From Streptomyces triculaminicus (GTDB lineage Bacteria; Actinomycetota; Actinomycetes; Streptomycetales; Streptomycetaceae): a DNA stretch of 64,000 bases. The notes under the pieces are model-generated. The model had not been told where the DNA came from. It ran no database searches and was given only the letters and a program-made list of their open reading frames with translations. This document shows positions 7,357 to 15,804 of the stretch, one piece after another. Positions within the stretch are counted from its first letter, which is position 1; every line of letters begins with the position of its first letter. The stretch covers positions 1,426,001 through 1,490,000 of the forward strand of contig NZ_JAFMOF010000002.1 in the NCBI RefSeq assembly GCF_017349075.1, in the 5' to 3' direction. A program made the translations under genes and the position numbers.

Positions 7357-8543
7357 CACCCCACCGGCATCGAACGCGGCCCGCGGACCAGCATCTCGGT
7401 CTTCCACACGATGTCACCGGCCACATGGATGCCCGGCATCCGCAGCACCAGCGCCCGGAGCGCCTCCTGGAGCTCCAGCCGGGCCAGCGGCGCCCCCAGG
7501 CAGTGGTGGACGCCGTGCCCGAAGCCCACGTGCTGGTTGCCCTCCCGCCCGAGGTCGAGCGTGTCGGGCGCGGGAAAACGCAGGGCGTCGCGGTTGGCGG
7601 CCCCCACGGACACCAGGACCGGCTCGCCCGAGCGCACCAGGGTGCCGCCCACCTCGACGTCCTGCGTGGCGTAGCGGGCCATGCTCGCCGCCATGCCCAA
7701 CGGCACGAAGCGCAGCAGTTCCTCGACCGCGCCGGGGATCAGGTCCGGACGGTCGTGGAGCCGCGCGACCTCGCCGGGGTGGTCGAGGAGGATGTGCACG
7801 AAGTTGGGGACCTGCGTGGCCGTGGTCTCGTGGCCGGCGACCAGGACCGCCACGCACAGGTCGATCAGCTCCCGCTCGGACAGCCGGTCGTCCTTGTCAC
7901 GGGCCCCGATCAGGTCCGTCATCAGGTCGTCGGCGGGCCGGGCCCGGTGGTCGGCGATCAGCTCCGCCATGTACGCGCGCAGCTCCTCGCGGCTGGCGTC
8001 CGACTCCTCGGCGGTGAGGGAGCTGGTGGACAGCGCGTCGTCGCTCCACTTGCGGAAGAGCGGCCGGTCGGCCTCGGGCACTCCGAGCAGACGGCAGATC
8101 ACGGCGACGGGGATCGGCAGGGCGTAGGCCTCGACGAGGTCGGCCGGCGGTCCCGCCGCCACCATGTCGTCCAGCAGGCTCTCGGCCAGGGCGCGCACCT
8201 CCGGCCGCAGCCGCTCCACGCGCGGCACGGTGAACGCCTTGGTCACCAGGGTGCGCAGCCGGGTGTGGTCGGGCGGGTCCATGGAGAGGATGCCGCCGTC
8301 GGCCCGCCCGGGCGACTGGCGGGGCTCGTCGTGACCTGCGGCGTCGGCGCGGCTGAACCGCCGGTCGCCCAGGACCAGCTTCGCGTCCGCGTAGCGGGTG
8401 ACGAGCCAGGCCGGTTCGCCGTAGGGCAGCCTCACGCGCGTCAGCCCCTCGCTGCGGCGCGCCGCGTCGTACTTCCCGGACAGGGCCAGTCCGGCGGCTT
8501 CGTTGAAGGGATAGTCGGTGGGCTCGCTGGGGGAGGTGGACAT
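7353..8543 (-). CDS. cytochrome P450, CYP105-like
   Basis: 396 aa soluble bacterial P450. I-helix AGHETTATQ around residue 240, ExxR in VEELLRFVP, and the haem loop FGHGVHHCLGAPLARLE with the axial cysteine near residue 347. The length and the LGDRRFSRAD N-terminal pattern resemble CYP105 proteins, which hydroxylate diverse natural products and xenobiotics. GGGAGCAGAGG precedes the ATG. Followed by its ferredoxin in the same operon. A TetR gene reads divergently from a promoter region containing a perfect 22-nt palindrome, suggesting that regulator controls this P450. Confidence 0.92.
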   Translation of the reverse strand: MSTSPSEPTDYPFNEAAGLALSGKYDAARRSEGLTRVRLPYGEPAWLVTRYADAKLVLGDRRFSRADAAGHDEPRQSPGRADGGILSMDPPDHTRLRTLVTKAFTVPRVERLRPEVRALAESLLDDMVAAGPPADLVEAYALPIPVAVICRLLGVPEADRPLFRKWSDDALSTSSLTAEESDASREELRAYMAELIADHRARPADDLMTDLIGARDKDDRLSERELIDLCVAVLVAGHETTATQVPNFVHILLDHPGEVARLHDRPDLIPGAVEELLRFVPLGMAASMARYATQDVEVGGTLVRSGEPVLVSVGAANRDALRFPAPDTLDLGREGNQHVGFGHGVHHCLGAPLARLELQEALRALVLRMPGIHVAGDIVWKTEMLVRGPRSMPVGW

Positions 8544-8600
8544 CCGGACCTCTGCTCCCTTCGCCGGGGCGGCGGGAACCCGCGCCCTGAGCGGTCGAGT

Positions 8601-8622
8601 GATGTAAGCAGCTGCTTACATC
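8601..8622. promoter_or_regulatory. perfect 22-nt palindrome, probable TetR operator
   Basis: Half-site GATGTAAGCAG immediately followed by its exact reverse complement. It lies 58 nt upstream of the P450 start and 95 nt upstream of the TetR start, so one site could control both. It is AT-richer than its surroundings. Length and symmetry suit a TetR dimer pair. Confidence 0.75.
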
Positions 8623-8717
8623 GACCGTAGGACCGGGTAGGAAGGACGTCAACGGGGCCTGTCCACACGGAGATCGGCCACCTTGACACGATGGGCCGGT
8701 CCGGTGAGGAGTAAGGG

Positions 8718-9290
8718 ATGACCACAGAGAAGCCGGTACGCCGGCGGGACGCCGAGGCGACCCGCCGGTCCCTGATCGACGCGGCGGCCGAGCTGTTCGC
8801 CGAACGCGGCTACGACCGGACGACCGTCCGCGCGATAGCGGCCCGCGCGGGCGTCAACCAGACCCTGCTCTTCCGCTACTTCGGCTCGAAGACCGCCCTC
8901 TTCGGCGAGGTCGTGGCGCGCAACGGCCACAAACAGCTGCGGGACACCCCGGCCGAGCGGCTGCTGGAGACCGCCCTGCGGGGATTGCTCGAACCCGCCG
9001 GCGGAGCGTCGGCCGACCGTACCCTCGAGGTCTTCCTGCGCTCCGTCGGCGGCGACGACGAGGCGGCACGGACGAACCGGCGCCTGACCGAGGAGTACTC
9101 CCAGGTGCTGGCCGGCCTCACCCGCGCCGACGACGCCGATCTGCGCGCCGCCCTCGTCGTCGCCTGGCTGCTCGGCATCGGTCTCACCCGCGTCGTGGTG
9201 CGCCAGGAACCACTGGCCGGCGCGGACCCGGAGGACGTGTGCCGGCTGATGCTGGACGCGGCCCGCACCCTCCTGGAGCGCCTGCCGTGA
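8718..9290 (+). CDS. TetR-family transcriptional regulator
   Basis: 190 aa. N-terminal TetR HTH at residues ~10-60: RRDAEATRRSLIDAAAELFA, GYDRTTVRAIAARAGVNQTL, LFRYFGSKTALFGEVV. The C-terminal ligand-binding domain is helical and without obvious relatives. GAGGAG precedes the ATG. It is divergent from the P450-ferredoxin operon, with a 22-nt palindrome between, so repression of that operon and of itself is the simplest reading. Its stop lies 2 nt from the stop of the convergent ketosynthase gene. Confidence 0.9.
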   Translation: MTTEKPVRRRDAEATRRSLIDAAAELFAERGYDRTTVRAIAARAGVNQTLLFRYFGSKTALFGEVVARNGHKQLRDTPAERLLETALRGLLEPAGGASADRTLEVFLRSVGGDDEAARTNRRLTEEYSQVLAGLTRADDADLRAALVVAWLLGIGLTRVVVRQEPLAGADPEDVCRLMLDAARTLLERLP

Positions 9291-9292
9291 CG

Positions 9293-10519
9293 TCAGCCCT
9301 CGCGGGTGACGACCAGGCCGGCGTTGTGACCGCCGAAGCCGAAGGAGTTGACCAGCCCGGCCGACCAGTTCCCGGCGCGGCTCCCGCCACGGACCACGTC
9401 CAGGTCGATTCCCGGACCGGGCCGGTCGAGGTTGCGGATCGGCGGCAGCATCCCGTCCCGCAGGGTGAGCAGCGCGGCCACGGCCGCCACGGCGCCGGAG
9501 GCCCCCAGCATGTGGCCCGTCATCGACTTCGTCGCCGTGACCGCCGCGTGCCCGCCCACGGCCTGCGCGATCGCCTGGGCCTCGGCGAGGTCCCCCGGCT
9601 CGGTGGACGTGGCGTGCGCGTGGACGTTGTCGATGTCACCGGGCTCGAGGCCGGCGTCACGCAGCGCCGTCCGGATGGCGTGCACCTGGCCGTCCGCGTC
9701 CGAGGCCGTGATGTGGTGCGCGCTGGAGGAGACGGCGGCCCCGGCCAGCCGCCCGTACGCCCGCGCCGACCGGGCCCGGGCGAACCCTGCACGCTCGAGC
9801 ACCACCACCCCGGCGCCCTCGGCCATGACGAAGCCGCTGCGCCCGGCGTCGAAGGGACGGGAGACCGCCCGCGGGTCGCCCTCGTCCGTGGAGAGGGCCT
9901 TCATCTGCGCGAACGCGGCGATACAGAACGGATGCAGGGACGCCTCGACGCCGCCCGCCACCACCACGTCGGCCCGTCCGGCCCGGATGAGGTCCAGGCC
10001 CATGGCGATGGCCTCCGCCCCCGAGGCGCAGGCGCTCACCGGGGTCCTCGCGCCACCCCGCGCACCGAGTTCCATGCTGACCCACGCGGCCGGGCCGTTG
10101 GGCATCAGCATCGGCACGGCGTACGGGGAGAGCCGGCGCGCCCCCGACCGCTCGTAGACGTCGTCCTGACCCAGCGTGGTGAGGATGCCGCCGGTCCCCG
10201 TACCGATGACGACGGCGAGCCGCTCCGGCTCCACCTCGGGCCGTCCCGCGTCCTGCCACGCCTCCCGCGAACCGATCATGGCCAGCTGCTCGCACCGGTC
10301 CCACTTACGGGCCTCCACGCGCCCCAGCAGCGACAACGGATCGACAGGAACCGTCCCCGCCACACGTACCGGCAGATCCGCCGGCCACTCCTCCCCGAGC
10401 CGCCCCACCCCGGACTCCCCGGCGAGCATCCCCTCCCACATCGCCTCGACCCCGGCGCCCAGCGGCGTGATCGCCCCCAGGCCGGTCACGAGCACCTCGC
10501 GGTCGTCGCCCATCCTCAT
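9293..10519 (-). CDS. stand-alone beta-ketoacyl-ACP synthase II (FabF type)
   Basis: 408 aa condensing enzyme. Catalytic Cys in VSACASGAEAI near residue 164, His in HATSTEPGD near 300, Lys and His in TKSMTGHMLGASG near 330-335, and the C-terminal NSFGFGGHNAG glycine loop. It would extend an acyl-ACP with malonyl-ACP. The fabD-fabH-acpP genes that normally surround housekeeping fabF are absent, and no ACP is near, so this is a paralogue. GGAGGGGCGGAGA favours the start at 10519 over in-frame ATGs at 10513 and 10534. Confidence 0.88.
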   Translation of the reverse strand: MRMGDDREVLVTGLGAITPLGAGVEAMWEGMLAGESGVGRLGEEWPADLPVRVAGTVPVDPLSLLGRVEARKWDRCEQLAMIGSREAWQDAGRPEVEPERLAVVIGTGTGGILTTLGQDDVYERSGARRLSPYAVPMLMPNGPAAWVSMELGARGGARTPVSACASGAEAIAMGLDLIRAGRADVVVAGGVEASLHPFCIAAFAQMKALSTDEGDPRAVSRPFDAGRSGFVMAEGAGVVVLERAGFARARSARAYGRLAGAAVSSSAHHITASDADGQVHAIRTALRDAGLEPGDIDNVHAHATSTEPGDLAEAQAIAQAVGGHAAVTATKSMTGHMLGASGAVAAVAALLTLRDGMLPPIRNLDRPGPGIDLDVVRGGSRAGNWSAGLVNSFGFGGHNAGLVVTREG

Positions 10520-10672
10520 TCTCCGCCCCTCCATGCCTGCTGCGTCAGTAGAAAGCCAACAAGTCCCGCGGTGACCCGCGGACCTGATCCGTACGGCATG
10601 AAGGTGACACTGCCAGCATGTTGGGGGCGGTCCTGTTCTGCCCAGCCCACCGAATCGGCGGCCGGAATCTGT

Positions 10673-10693
10673 AAGATCAATACAATTGATCTT
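10673..10693. promoter_or_regulatory. AT-rich inverted repeat in ketosynthase upstream region
   Basis: Arms AAGATCAAT and ATTGATCTT, perfect 9 bp, with a 3-nt spacer ACA. It is strikingly AT-rich for this genome and lies between the ketosynthase start and the plus-strand gene at 10753, so it is a candidate operator for either promoter. Confidence 0.5.
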
Positions 10694-10752
10694 GTGACTA
10701 CGATGAGCGTCTCCCCCCTTGGTGGGCGAGACCTCGGAGGGATGGTGACAGC

Positions 10753-11106
10753 GTGAGAACCCGACACCTGGTCCTCGGTCTCTACGCCGACGAGGCCGCC
10801 CTGGAATGGGCCCGCAGCGTCATACGGTCCGCCGCGGCATCGCACCGCGCACGGGTGGTGCGATGGGAGGAACGCGGATTCCCGGAGCGGGACGCGTCGG
10901 TGGAAGACCTGTACGACCACCTGGCGGAACAGTGGTCATACGAGCACCCGGGCCAGGAACCGACGGGACACCGCCCGGTGGAGCTACGCCTGGGCCTCGC
11001 ATGTTCCCTGCGACAGTGGCGATCGCTGCGCAAGACGGTGCCCCGCGAGCTGTGCCCGGAGGGCAGCGGGCCCCATATCTGCCGAGTGCCGTGGTCCCTC
11101 GGGTGA
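10753..11106 (+). CDS. hypothetical protein
   Basis: 117 aa, basic, no signal peptide or membrane segment. GTG start with GGAGGG about 10 nt upstream. Sequence starts RTRHLVLGLYADEAALEWAR and contains LRLGLACSLRQWRSLRKTVP; two cysteines near the C-terminus. I do not recognise the family. It stands alone between the ketosynthase and a convergent metalloprotease, followed by a strong terminator. Coding reality is supported by the ribosome site, terminator position and codon bias. Confidence 0.6.
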   Translation: MRTRHLVLGLYADEAALEWARSVIRSAAASHRARVVRWEERGFPERDASVEDLYDHLAEQWSYEHPGQEPTGHRPVELRLGLACSLRQWRSLRKTVPRELCPEGSGPHICRVPWSLG

Positions 11107-11152
11107 TGTACGGGGGCGAACGCACGGTGCCGGAGTACGGTCGACATGTCCT

Positions 11153-11183
11153 GGGGCCCGGCTGGGCTCTCGAGCCGGGCCCC
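11153..11183. terminator. strong bidirectional terminator hairpin
   Basis: Perfect 11-bp stem GGGGCCCGGCT (11153-11163) with AGCCGGGCCCC (11173-11183) and a 9-nt loop, between the plus-strand hypothetical gene and the convergent metalloprotease gene. Confidence 0.8.
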
Positions 11184-11250
11184 GATTCGTGCCTCCGCAG
11201 GGACATGGTTACGGGCGCGCTTCCCTCCTTGATGGCGACGTTTCGGCAGG

Positions 11251-12189
11251 TCAGGGGCCGCTGCCGTTGAACGACGAGCGGAAGGAGTCGAGGGTGGCGG
11301 CCATGCGGTCGACCTGGCCCCTGGTGAACATGACCATGCCCTTGTCGTCCGTGTAGTCCATGTAGTTGACGAACATGTCGCCGTCCGGCCCGTTCATGCA
11401 TGTCACCGAGGGGAAGGTCGGGGTGCCGAAGTTGGGGCCGCCGGCGTTCGGGGTGTCGGCTACGAGGTCGCTGCCGCTGCAGCCGCCGTCGTCGTCGCCC
11501 CAGATGTGCCGCAGGTTGAGCCAGTGGCCCACCTCGTGGGTCGCGGTGCGCCCGAGGTTGAAGGGGGCCGCCGCGGTACCGGTCGTGCCGAAGAAACGGT
11601 GACCGATGACCACTCCGTCCGTTTCGGCGGGGCCGCCGGGGAACTGGGCGTAGCCGAGGATCTCGTTCGTCGGGTCCTGGGGGTCGAAGATCTGTGGGCA
11701 GACCCAGATGTTGAGGTACTTGTCGGCCGGCCAGGCGTCGTGGCCGCCGGTGGACGCGGATTTCACGTCGTCGGTCTGGGTGTTGAACTTCTTGGTCTGG
11801 GTCTGCGTGCGTGTAATGCCGTCGGTGGGCTGCCCGTCGGGGTCCTTCGTGGCGAGCTCGAACTCGACGCGGCTGTCGGCCACGCGCGGTTTCCATACCG
11901 GCGGCACCTGGCCGATGTCCGTGTTCTGCGCCCGGTAGTCCTTGTTCAGTACGTCGATCTGGCTGGTGATCTGGGCGTCACTGATGTTCTGCGAGGCGGT
12001 GTTGAAGACCACGTGTACGACGACCGGTATCCGCGTCGGGCCTTCGCGGTCGGTGGTCGCGGCGCCGGTCTCGTAGGCGAAGGCCATGTTCTCGATCTCG
12101 ACGCGGGCCCTGGCGTATTCGGGGTTCTCGGCCATCAGCCGGTGGTGAACCGGCATCGTGCCGCAGCCCCGGCGTGTCGGAGTACTCAC
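11251..12189 (-). CDS. M43-type zinc metalloprotease
   Basis: 312 aa metzincin of the pappalysin/cytophagalysin kind. Zinc site [15 protein letters not shown] near residue 215 (HExxHxxGxxH variant with Asn at the Gly position) and the Met-turn NYMDYTDD downstream. [23 protein letters not shown] is the conserved family N-terminal strand. The GTG start has an ideal GGAGGT. Relatives are usually exported, but no classical signal peptide is visible from this start ([17 protein letters not shown]), which is odd. Role: extracellular protein degradation, by family. Confidence 0.88.
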   Translation of the reverse strand: MSTPTRRGCGTMPVHHRLMAENPEYARARVEIENMAFAYETGAATTDREGPTRIPVVVHVVFNTASQNISDAQITSQIDVLNKDYRAQNTDIGQVPPVWKPRVADSRVEFELATKDPDGQPTDGITRTQTQTKKFNTQTDDVKSASTGGHDAWPADKYLNIWVCPQIFDPQDPTNEILGYAQFPGGPAETDGVVIGHRFFGTTGTAAAPFNLGRTATHEVGHWLNLRHIWGDDDGGCSGSDLVADTPNAGGPNFGTPTFPSVTCMNGPDGDMFVNYMDYTDDKGMVMFTRGQVDRMAATLDSFRSSFNGSGP

Positions 12190-12267
12190 ACTGCACCTCC
12201 GGGTTCGGCCGCGCGAAGCGGCTGTGACCGGTGAGGGAATTGATGCCGGTGAAGATCGGCATGCTGT

Positions 12268-12302
12268 GTGAAAGGCATGAGAAAGCCTTTCACTAAAAGG
12301 CT
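12268..12302. promoter_or_regulatory. two mutually exclusive hairpins upstream of metalloprotease
   Basis: GTGAAAGGC (12268-12276) pairs perfectly with GCCTTTCAC (12285-12293). AGCCTTT (12284-12290) can instead pair with AAAGGCT (12296-12302). The overlap of the two pairings is the pattern of an attenuator or of a terminator with a competing structure. It lies between the membrane-protein gene and the metalloprotease gene, both on the minus strand. Confidence 0.45.
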
Positions 12303-12372
12303 AATGCGCGTTGCGAACCGGGGCAAAAGATGCATGCGCATCGGAAGGCCCGGGCGTCGGCCGGGCCGGCCG

Positions 12373-13071
12373 TCACGGCTCCGAGCGGTGCGGAGCCCCG
12401 TACCCGCGGCGCTGCCGCAGCGCCATGTCCCGGTCCGTCCGCCGCCGCTGCCCGGCGTAGAACAGGGCCCCACCGGTCAGGGCGAAGAGGCCGCCCGTGC
12501 AGGCCGGGCCGACGGGGTCGAGGGTGCGGTCACCGGTGGCCTCCACCCATGGGTCGAGGCCGCCGAGCGGGTCGTTGAACAGGATCACATGTTGTTCCGG
12601 TTTGAACTGACCGTGGCAGTTCTGCTGCTCGGACACGTCCTGGGCCCGGCCCGTCGTGTCGACCACACGGCAGACGTCGAGCTTCGTCCCCTTGGCGTTG
12701 ACCCGCTGCCCGGTGTCGGCGACCAGGGCGTCGACCCGCTCGCCGAACGTCTTGACGTAGGTTTCGTACAAGGTGGGTCCGCCGAAGAGCGCCAGCGCCA
12801 GCGTCGCGAAGGACGCCAGGGTCGCGGCGCCCGCCCGGTTCCACATGCCGCCCGCCACGATCGCCGCGGCCGCGGTCGCGCCCAGGGCGATGACGACCCC
12901 CGCCCACAGCCCGTAGGGGTACTGGGCGAGGAACCCGGCCGCCGTGGAGACCACCGGAATCAGCACGGCCCACAGGAGGGAGTTCAGCGTCCTGCGCGGC
13001 GCGGAGGCCGCGGCTTCGAGCGTGGCTTCGGCCGTGTTCCCGGATGCTCCGGGTATCCCGGACACTCCCAC
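12373..13071 (-). CDS. hypothetical membrane protein
   Basis: 232 aa. Four hydrophobic segments: LLWAVLIPVVSTAAGFLA, LWAGVVIALGATAAAAIVAG, ATLASFATLALALFGGP and, near the C-terminus, GGLFALTGGALFYAG. Between the third and last is a ~95-residue extracytoplasmic loop with cysteines (DVCRVV, QQNCHGQF, PACTGG) that could form disulfides. The GTG at 13071 has AGGGAGA upstream and is preferred to the ATG at 13116. No family recognised. Divergent from the AAA+ gene. Confidence 0.65.
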   Translation of the reverse strand: MGVSGIPGASGNTAEATLEAAASAPRRTLNSLLWAVLIPVVSTAAGFLAQYPYGLWAGVVIALGATAAAAIVAGGMWNRAGAATLASFATLALALFGGPTLYETYVKTFGERVDALVADTGQRVNAKGTKLDVCRVVDTTGRAQDVSEQQNCHGQFKPEQHVILFNDPLGGLDPWVEATGDRTLDPVGPACTGGLFALTGGALFYAGQRRRTDRDMALRQRRGYGAPHRSEP

Positions 13072-13248
13072 GCGGAATCTCCCTGCATCGGCTGACGTGC
13101 GGTTTCCGGTGCACACCCTAAAGCGTTTGGTGCGTCGTCACTTACAGACGGGCCGTCGCCACCCGCCTCGTACCATGCCGGCCCGGAGCGAGTGCCGGCC
13201 CCGAAGCCGCCCGCCGCGGGCCGTGGCCGCCGAACTATTCTTTGGCGC

Positions 13249-14655
13249 ATGCCCGACGAGTCCCCCCTCCTCAAAAGCCTGCGCGCCGCCGTCGACGCCG
13301 CCCCCGACGACGTGCCCCTGCGGCTGCACTTCGCCGAACTCCTGCTCGGACAGGGGCGGCAACAGGAGGCCATCACCCAGCTCGCCGCGGCCCTGCAGCG
13401 CGAGCCGGGCAACGCCGAGGCGCAGGCCCTGATGGGGCGCGCCGTCGCACCCGCCGTCACGCCCCCGGCCACGCTCCCGCAACCTTCCGCGCCTCAGGAC
13501 CCGGCGCAGGACTCCACCCCGGCACCCGCCCCGGCCTCCGCTCCGTCCCCCGCCCCCGGCGGCTCCGGCAGGTACGACTGGCAGCGCGCCGAGGACGAGC
13601 TGTCGGCCGTCGTCCCGCCCCGCTTCGTACGGTCGGTCACGGAAGAGACCACCGAAGCCCGGACGGAGCAGAGCACACAGAGCCCGCAGAGCCCAGCCGG
13701 CCCCTCGGGCCCGCAGAGCCCGCTCCCCGCCCAGGACCGCCCCACCGGTCCGTACGACGACGACACGTCCTCCCCCTGGGACGTCGAGAGCGGCACCCTC
13801 GCCCTGGCCGACGTCGGCGGCATGCACGAGGTCAAGGAGCGCCTGGAGGCCGCGTTCCTCGCCCCCATGCGCAATCCCGAGCTGCGCAGGCTGTACGGCA
13901 AGAGCCTGGGCGGCGGGCTGCTGATGTACGGGCCGCCCGGCTGTGGCAAGACGTACATCGCCCGCGCCGTGGCGGGCGAACTCGGCGCCCGCTTCATGTC
14001 CGTCAGCATCAGCGACGTCCTCGACATGTGGATGGGCAACTCCGAACGCAACCTCCGCCAGCTCTTCGAGACGGCCCGCCGCAACGCACCCTGCGTGCTG
14101 TTCCTCGACGAGCTCGACGCGCTGGGCGCCAAGCGCAGCCAGATACGGCACACCGGCATGCGCACGACCGTCAACCAGCTCCTCACCGAGCTCGACGGCG
14201 TGAGCGGTTCGGCCGACGACGGCGTCTTCGTCCTCGCCGCCACCAACCACCCCTGGGACGTGGACACCGCCCTGCGCCGCCCCGGCCGCCTGGACCGGAT
14301 GCTGCTCGTGCTGCCGCCCGACCAGCCCGCGCGCGAGGCGATCCTGCGCCACCACCTCAAGGACCGCCCGGTCGCCGGCATCGACCTGGCCAAACTGGCC
14401 AAGCGGACCGACGGCTTCTCCGGCGCGGACCTCAAGCACCTGTGCGAGTCGGCCGCCGAGCGCGCGCTGATGGACTCCGTACGGACCGGCGAGGCCCGGA
14501 TGATCGGCATGGCCGACTTCACGGCCGTGCTCGGCCAGGTGCGGCCCTCCACGGGCCCGTGGTTCGCCTCGGCCCGCAACGTCGCCCAGTTCGCCAACGA
14601 GGGCGGGGCGTACGACGAACTGCTGGTCTACCTCAAGAAGCGGAAGATGCTGTGA
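13249..14655 (+). CDS. AAA+ ATPase with N-terminal TPR-like segment
   Basis: 468 aa. Residues ~5-65 form a TPR-like helical pair (LRLHFAELLLGQGRQQEAIT). A Pro/Ala/Ser/Gln linker to ~165 follows, then a classical AAA module: Walker A GPPGCGKT near 229, Walker B CVLFLDELDALG near 285, second-region-of-homology DTALRRPGRLDR, and the small helical lid with FSGADLKHLCESAAERA. It resembles Cdc48/FtsH-like unfoldase modules without a protease domain. The downstream TPR membrane gene overlaps by 4 nt, so the two proteins probably work together, for example in membrane-protein quality control (inference). Confidence 0.88.
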   Translation: MPDESPLLKSLRAAVDAAPDDVPLRLHFAELLLGQGRQQEAITQLAAALQREPGNAEAQALMGRAVAPAVTPPATLPQPSAPQDPAQDSTPAPAPASAPSPAPGGSGRYDWQRAEDELSAVVPPRFVRSVTEETTEARTEQSTQSPQSPAGPSGPQSPLPAQDRPTGPYDDDTSSPWDVESGTLALADVGGMHEVKERLEAAFLAPMRNPELRRLYGKSLGGGLLMYGPPGCGKTYIARAVAGELGARFMSVSISDVLDMWMGNSERNLRQLFETARRNAPCVLFLDELDALGAKRSQIRHTGMRTTVNQLLTELDGVSGSADDGVFVLAATNHPWDVDTALRRPGRLDRMLLVLPPDQPAREAILRHHLKDRPVAGIDLAKLAKRTDGFSGADLKHLCESAAERALMDSVRTGEARMIGMADFTAVLGQVRPSTGPWFASARNVAQFANEGGAYDELLVYLKKRKML

Positions 14656-15788
14656 GCACGAACACGGGCACGGGCACCGGCACCGGCACGGAGCTGAAGG
14701 AACGCGCCGACGCCCTCATGGGCATCGGGCGGTACGAGCAGGCCGGAGAGCTCCTGGCCCGGTACCTGGTGGACGCGCCCGGGGACGCCTGGGCGTGGTC
14801 GCACCTCGCCCACTGCCGCTTCCGCGCCGGCGACCACGAGGGCGCCCTGAAGGCGGCGGACGAAGGCATCGCCGCCGACCCCGAGTGCTGGTACCCGTGG
14901 GAGCGGCGGGCCTTCCTGCTGCCGTTCCTCATGCGCGTCGACGAGGCGCTCGAGGCGGCCCGGGAGGCCGTCCGGGTCGGCCCCGAGGAGCCGTCCGCGC
15001 ACAGCGTGCTCGCCAGATGCCTGCTCTTCACCGGCGACCATCAAGGCTGCTACGAGGCGCACCGCAAGGTGGTCGAGCTCAACCCCGAGAGCGCCACGGC
15101 GCACTTCAACCTCGCCCACCCCGCGGAGCTGATCGGCCGGCTCGACGTCCGGGAGCAGGCGCTCCGCAACGCCCTGCGCCTGGACCCGGACCACGCCGAC
15201 GCGCGCGCCCAGCTCGCGGAGCTGCTGCGCGACGCGCAGCAGATGAAGCTGCCGGAACTGGCCGGTGAGTACAGCGCCGCGCTGGGCTCCGATCCGGACT
15301 CCCGTTACATCGAGCACCGGCTCAACCTGGTCGTTCTCGGTCTGTTGCGCCGCACCCGCTGGTTCGCCCTGGTCTGCCTCACCATCGCCGCCCTGACATC
15401 ACGGGCCTTCCCGACGGGCGACGATCCCAGGGAGCTGCCCGTGCCGCTCGACACGCGGTTGTGGTCCCTGGTGCTGATGAGCGTCACCTGGGTCCTGGGG
15501 GCCTGGTTCTTCGCGTACCGCAAGCTTCCGCAGGGCGCGCGGAACACCGTGTGGTCGCTGCTGCGGCGCTACTGGCCCTCGCGGCTGCCCGTCGCGCAGG
15601 CGCTGTGGGGCACGCTGTGCGCGGTCGTGCTGGTGCTCGTCCCGTGGACGGACCGGGGGTACGAGCAGACGATCGCCCTCGTGGGCGCGGTACCGGTGGT
15701 GCTCGCGATGTGGTTCGGGAACTCCTGGCGACGGGTGGAGAAGGAACGCCGCGAGAAGCAGGACGGGAAGCAGAACGAGAAGAAGTAG
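14652..15788 (+). CDS. TPR-repeat membrane protein, partner of AAA+ ATPase
   Basis: 378 aa; its GTG overlaps the ATPase stop (GTGA). It starts with a Thr-Gly repeat (four TG units from an ACGGGC/ACCGGC hexamer repeat). Residues ~15-215 are about five TPR units (ADALMGIGRYEQAGELLARY, AWSHLAHCRFRAGDHEGALK, ARCLLFTGDHQGCYEAHRKV). The C-terminal third has three to four membrane segments (LVLMSVTWVLGAWFFAY, LWGTLCAVVLVLVPW, TIALVGAVPVVLAMWFG) and a Lys-rich tail. Probably a membrane adaptor for the ATPase; function inferred only from coupling. Confidence 0.82.
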   Translation: MSTNTGTGTGTGTELKERADALMGIGRYEQAGELLARYLVDAPGDAWAWSHLAHCRFRAGDHEGALKAADEGIAADPECWYPWERRAFLLPFLMRVDEALEAAREAVRVGPEEPSAHSVLARCLLFTGDHQGCYEAHRKVVELNPESATAHFNLAHPAELIGRLDVREQALRNALRLDPDHADARAQLAELLRDAQQMKLPELAGEYSAALGSDPDSRYIEHRLNLVVLGLLRRTRWFALVCLTIAALTSRAFPTGDDPRELPVPLDTRLWSLVLMSVTWVLGAWFFAYRKLPQGARNTVWSLLRRYWPSRLPVAQALWGTLCAVVLVLVPWTDRGYEQTIALVGAVPVVLAMWFGNSWRRVEKERREKQDGKQNEKK

Positions 15789-15804
15789 GCCTCCCGCGCC
15801 CTCG

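Noticed and set aside
13242..14651. N-terminal extension of the TPR protein through the ATPase gene
   Set aside because: The extension is an Arg/Pro-rich out-of-frame reading of the AAA+ gene; the GTG at 14652 overlaps the ATPase stop as expected for a coupled gene.
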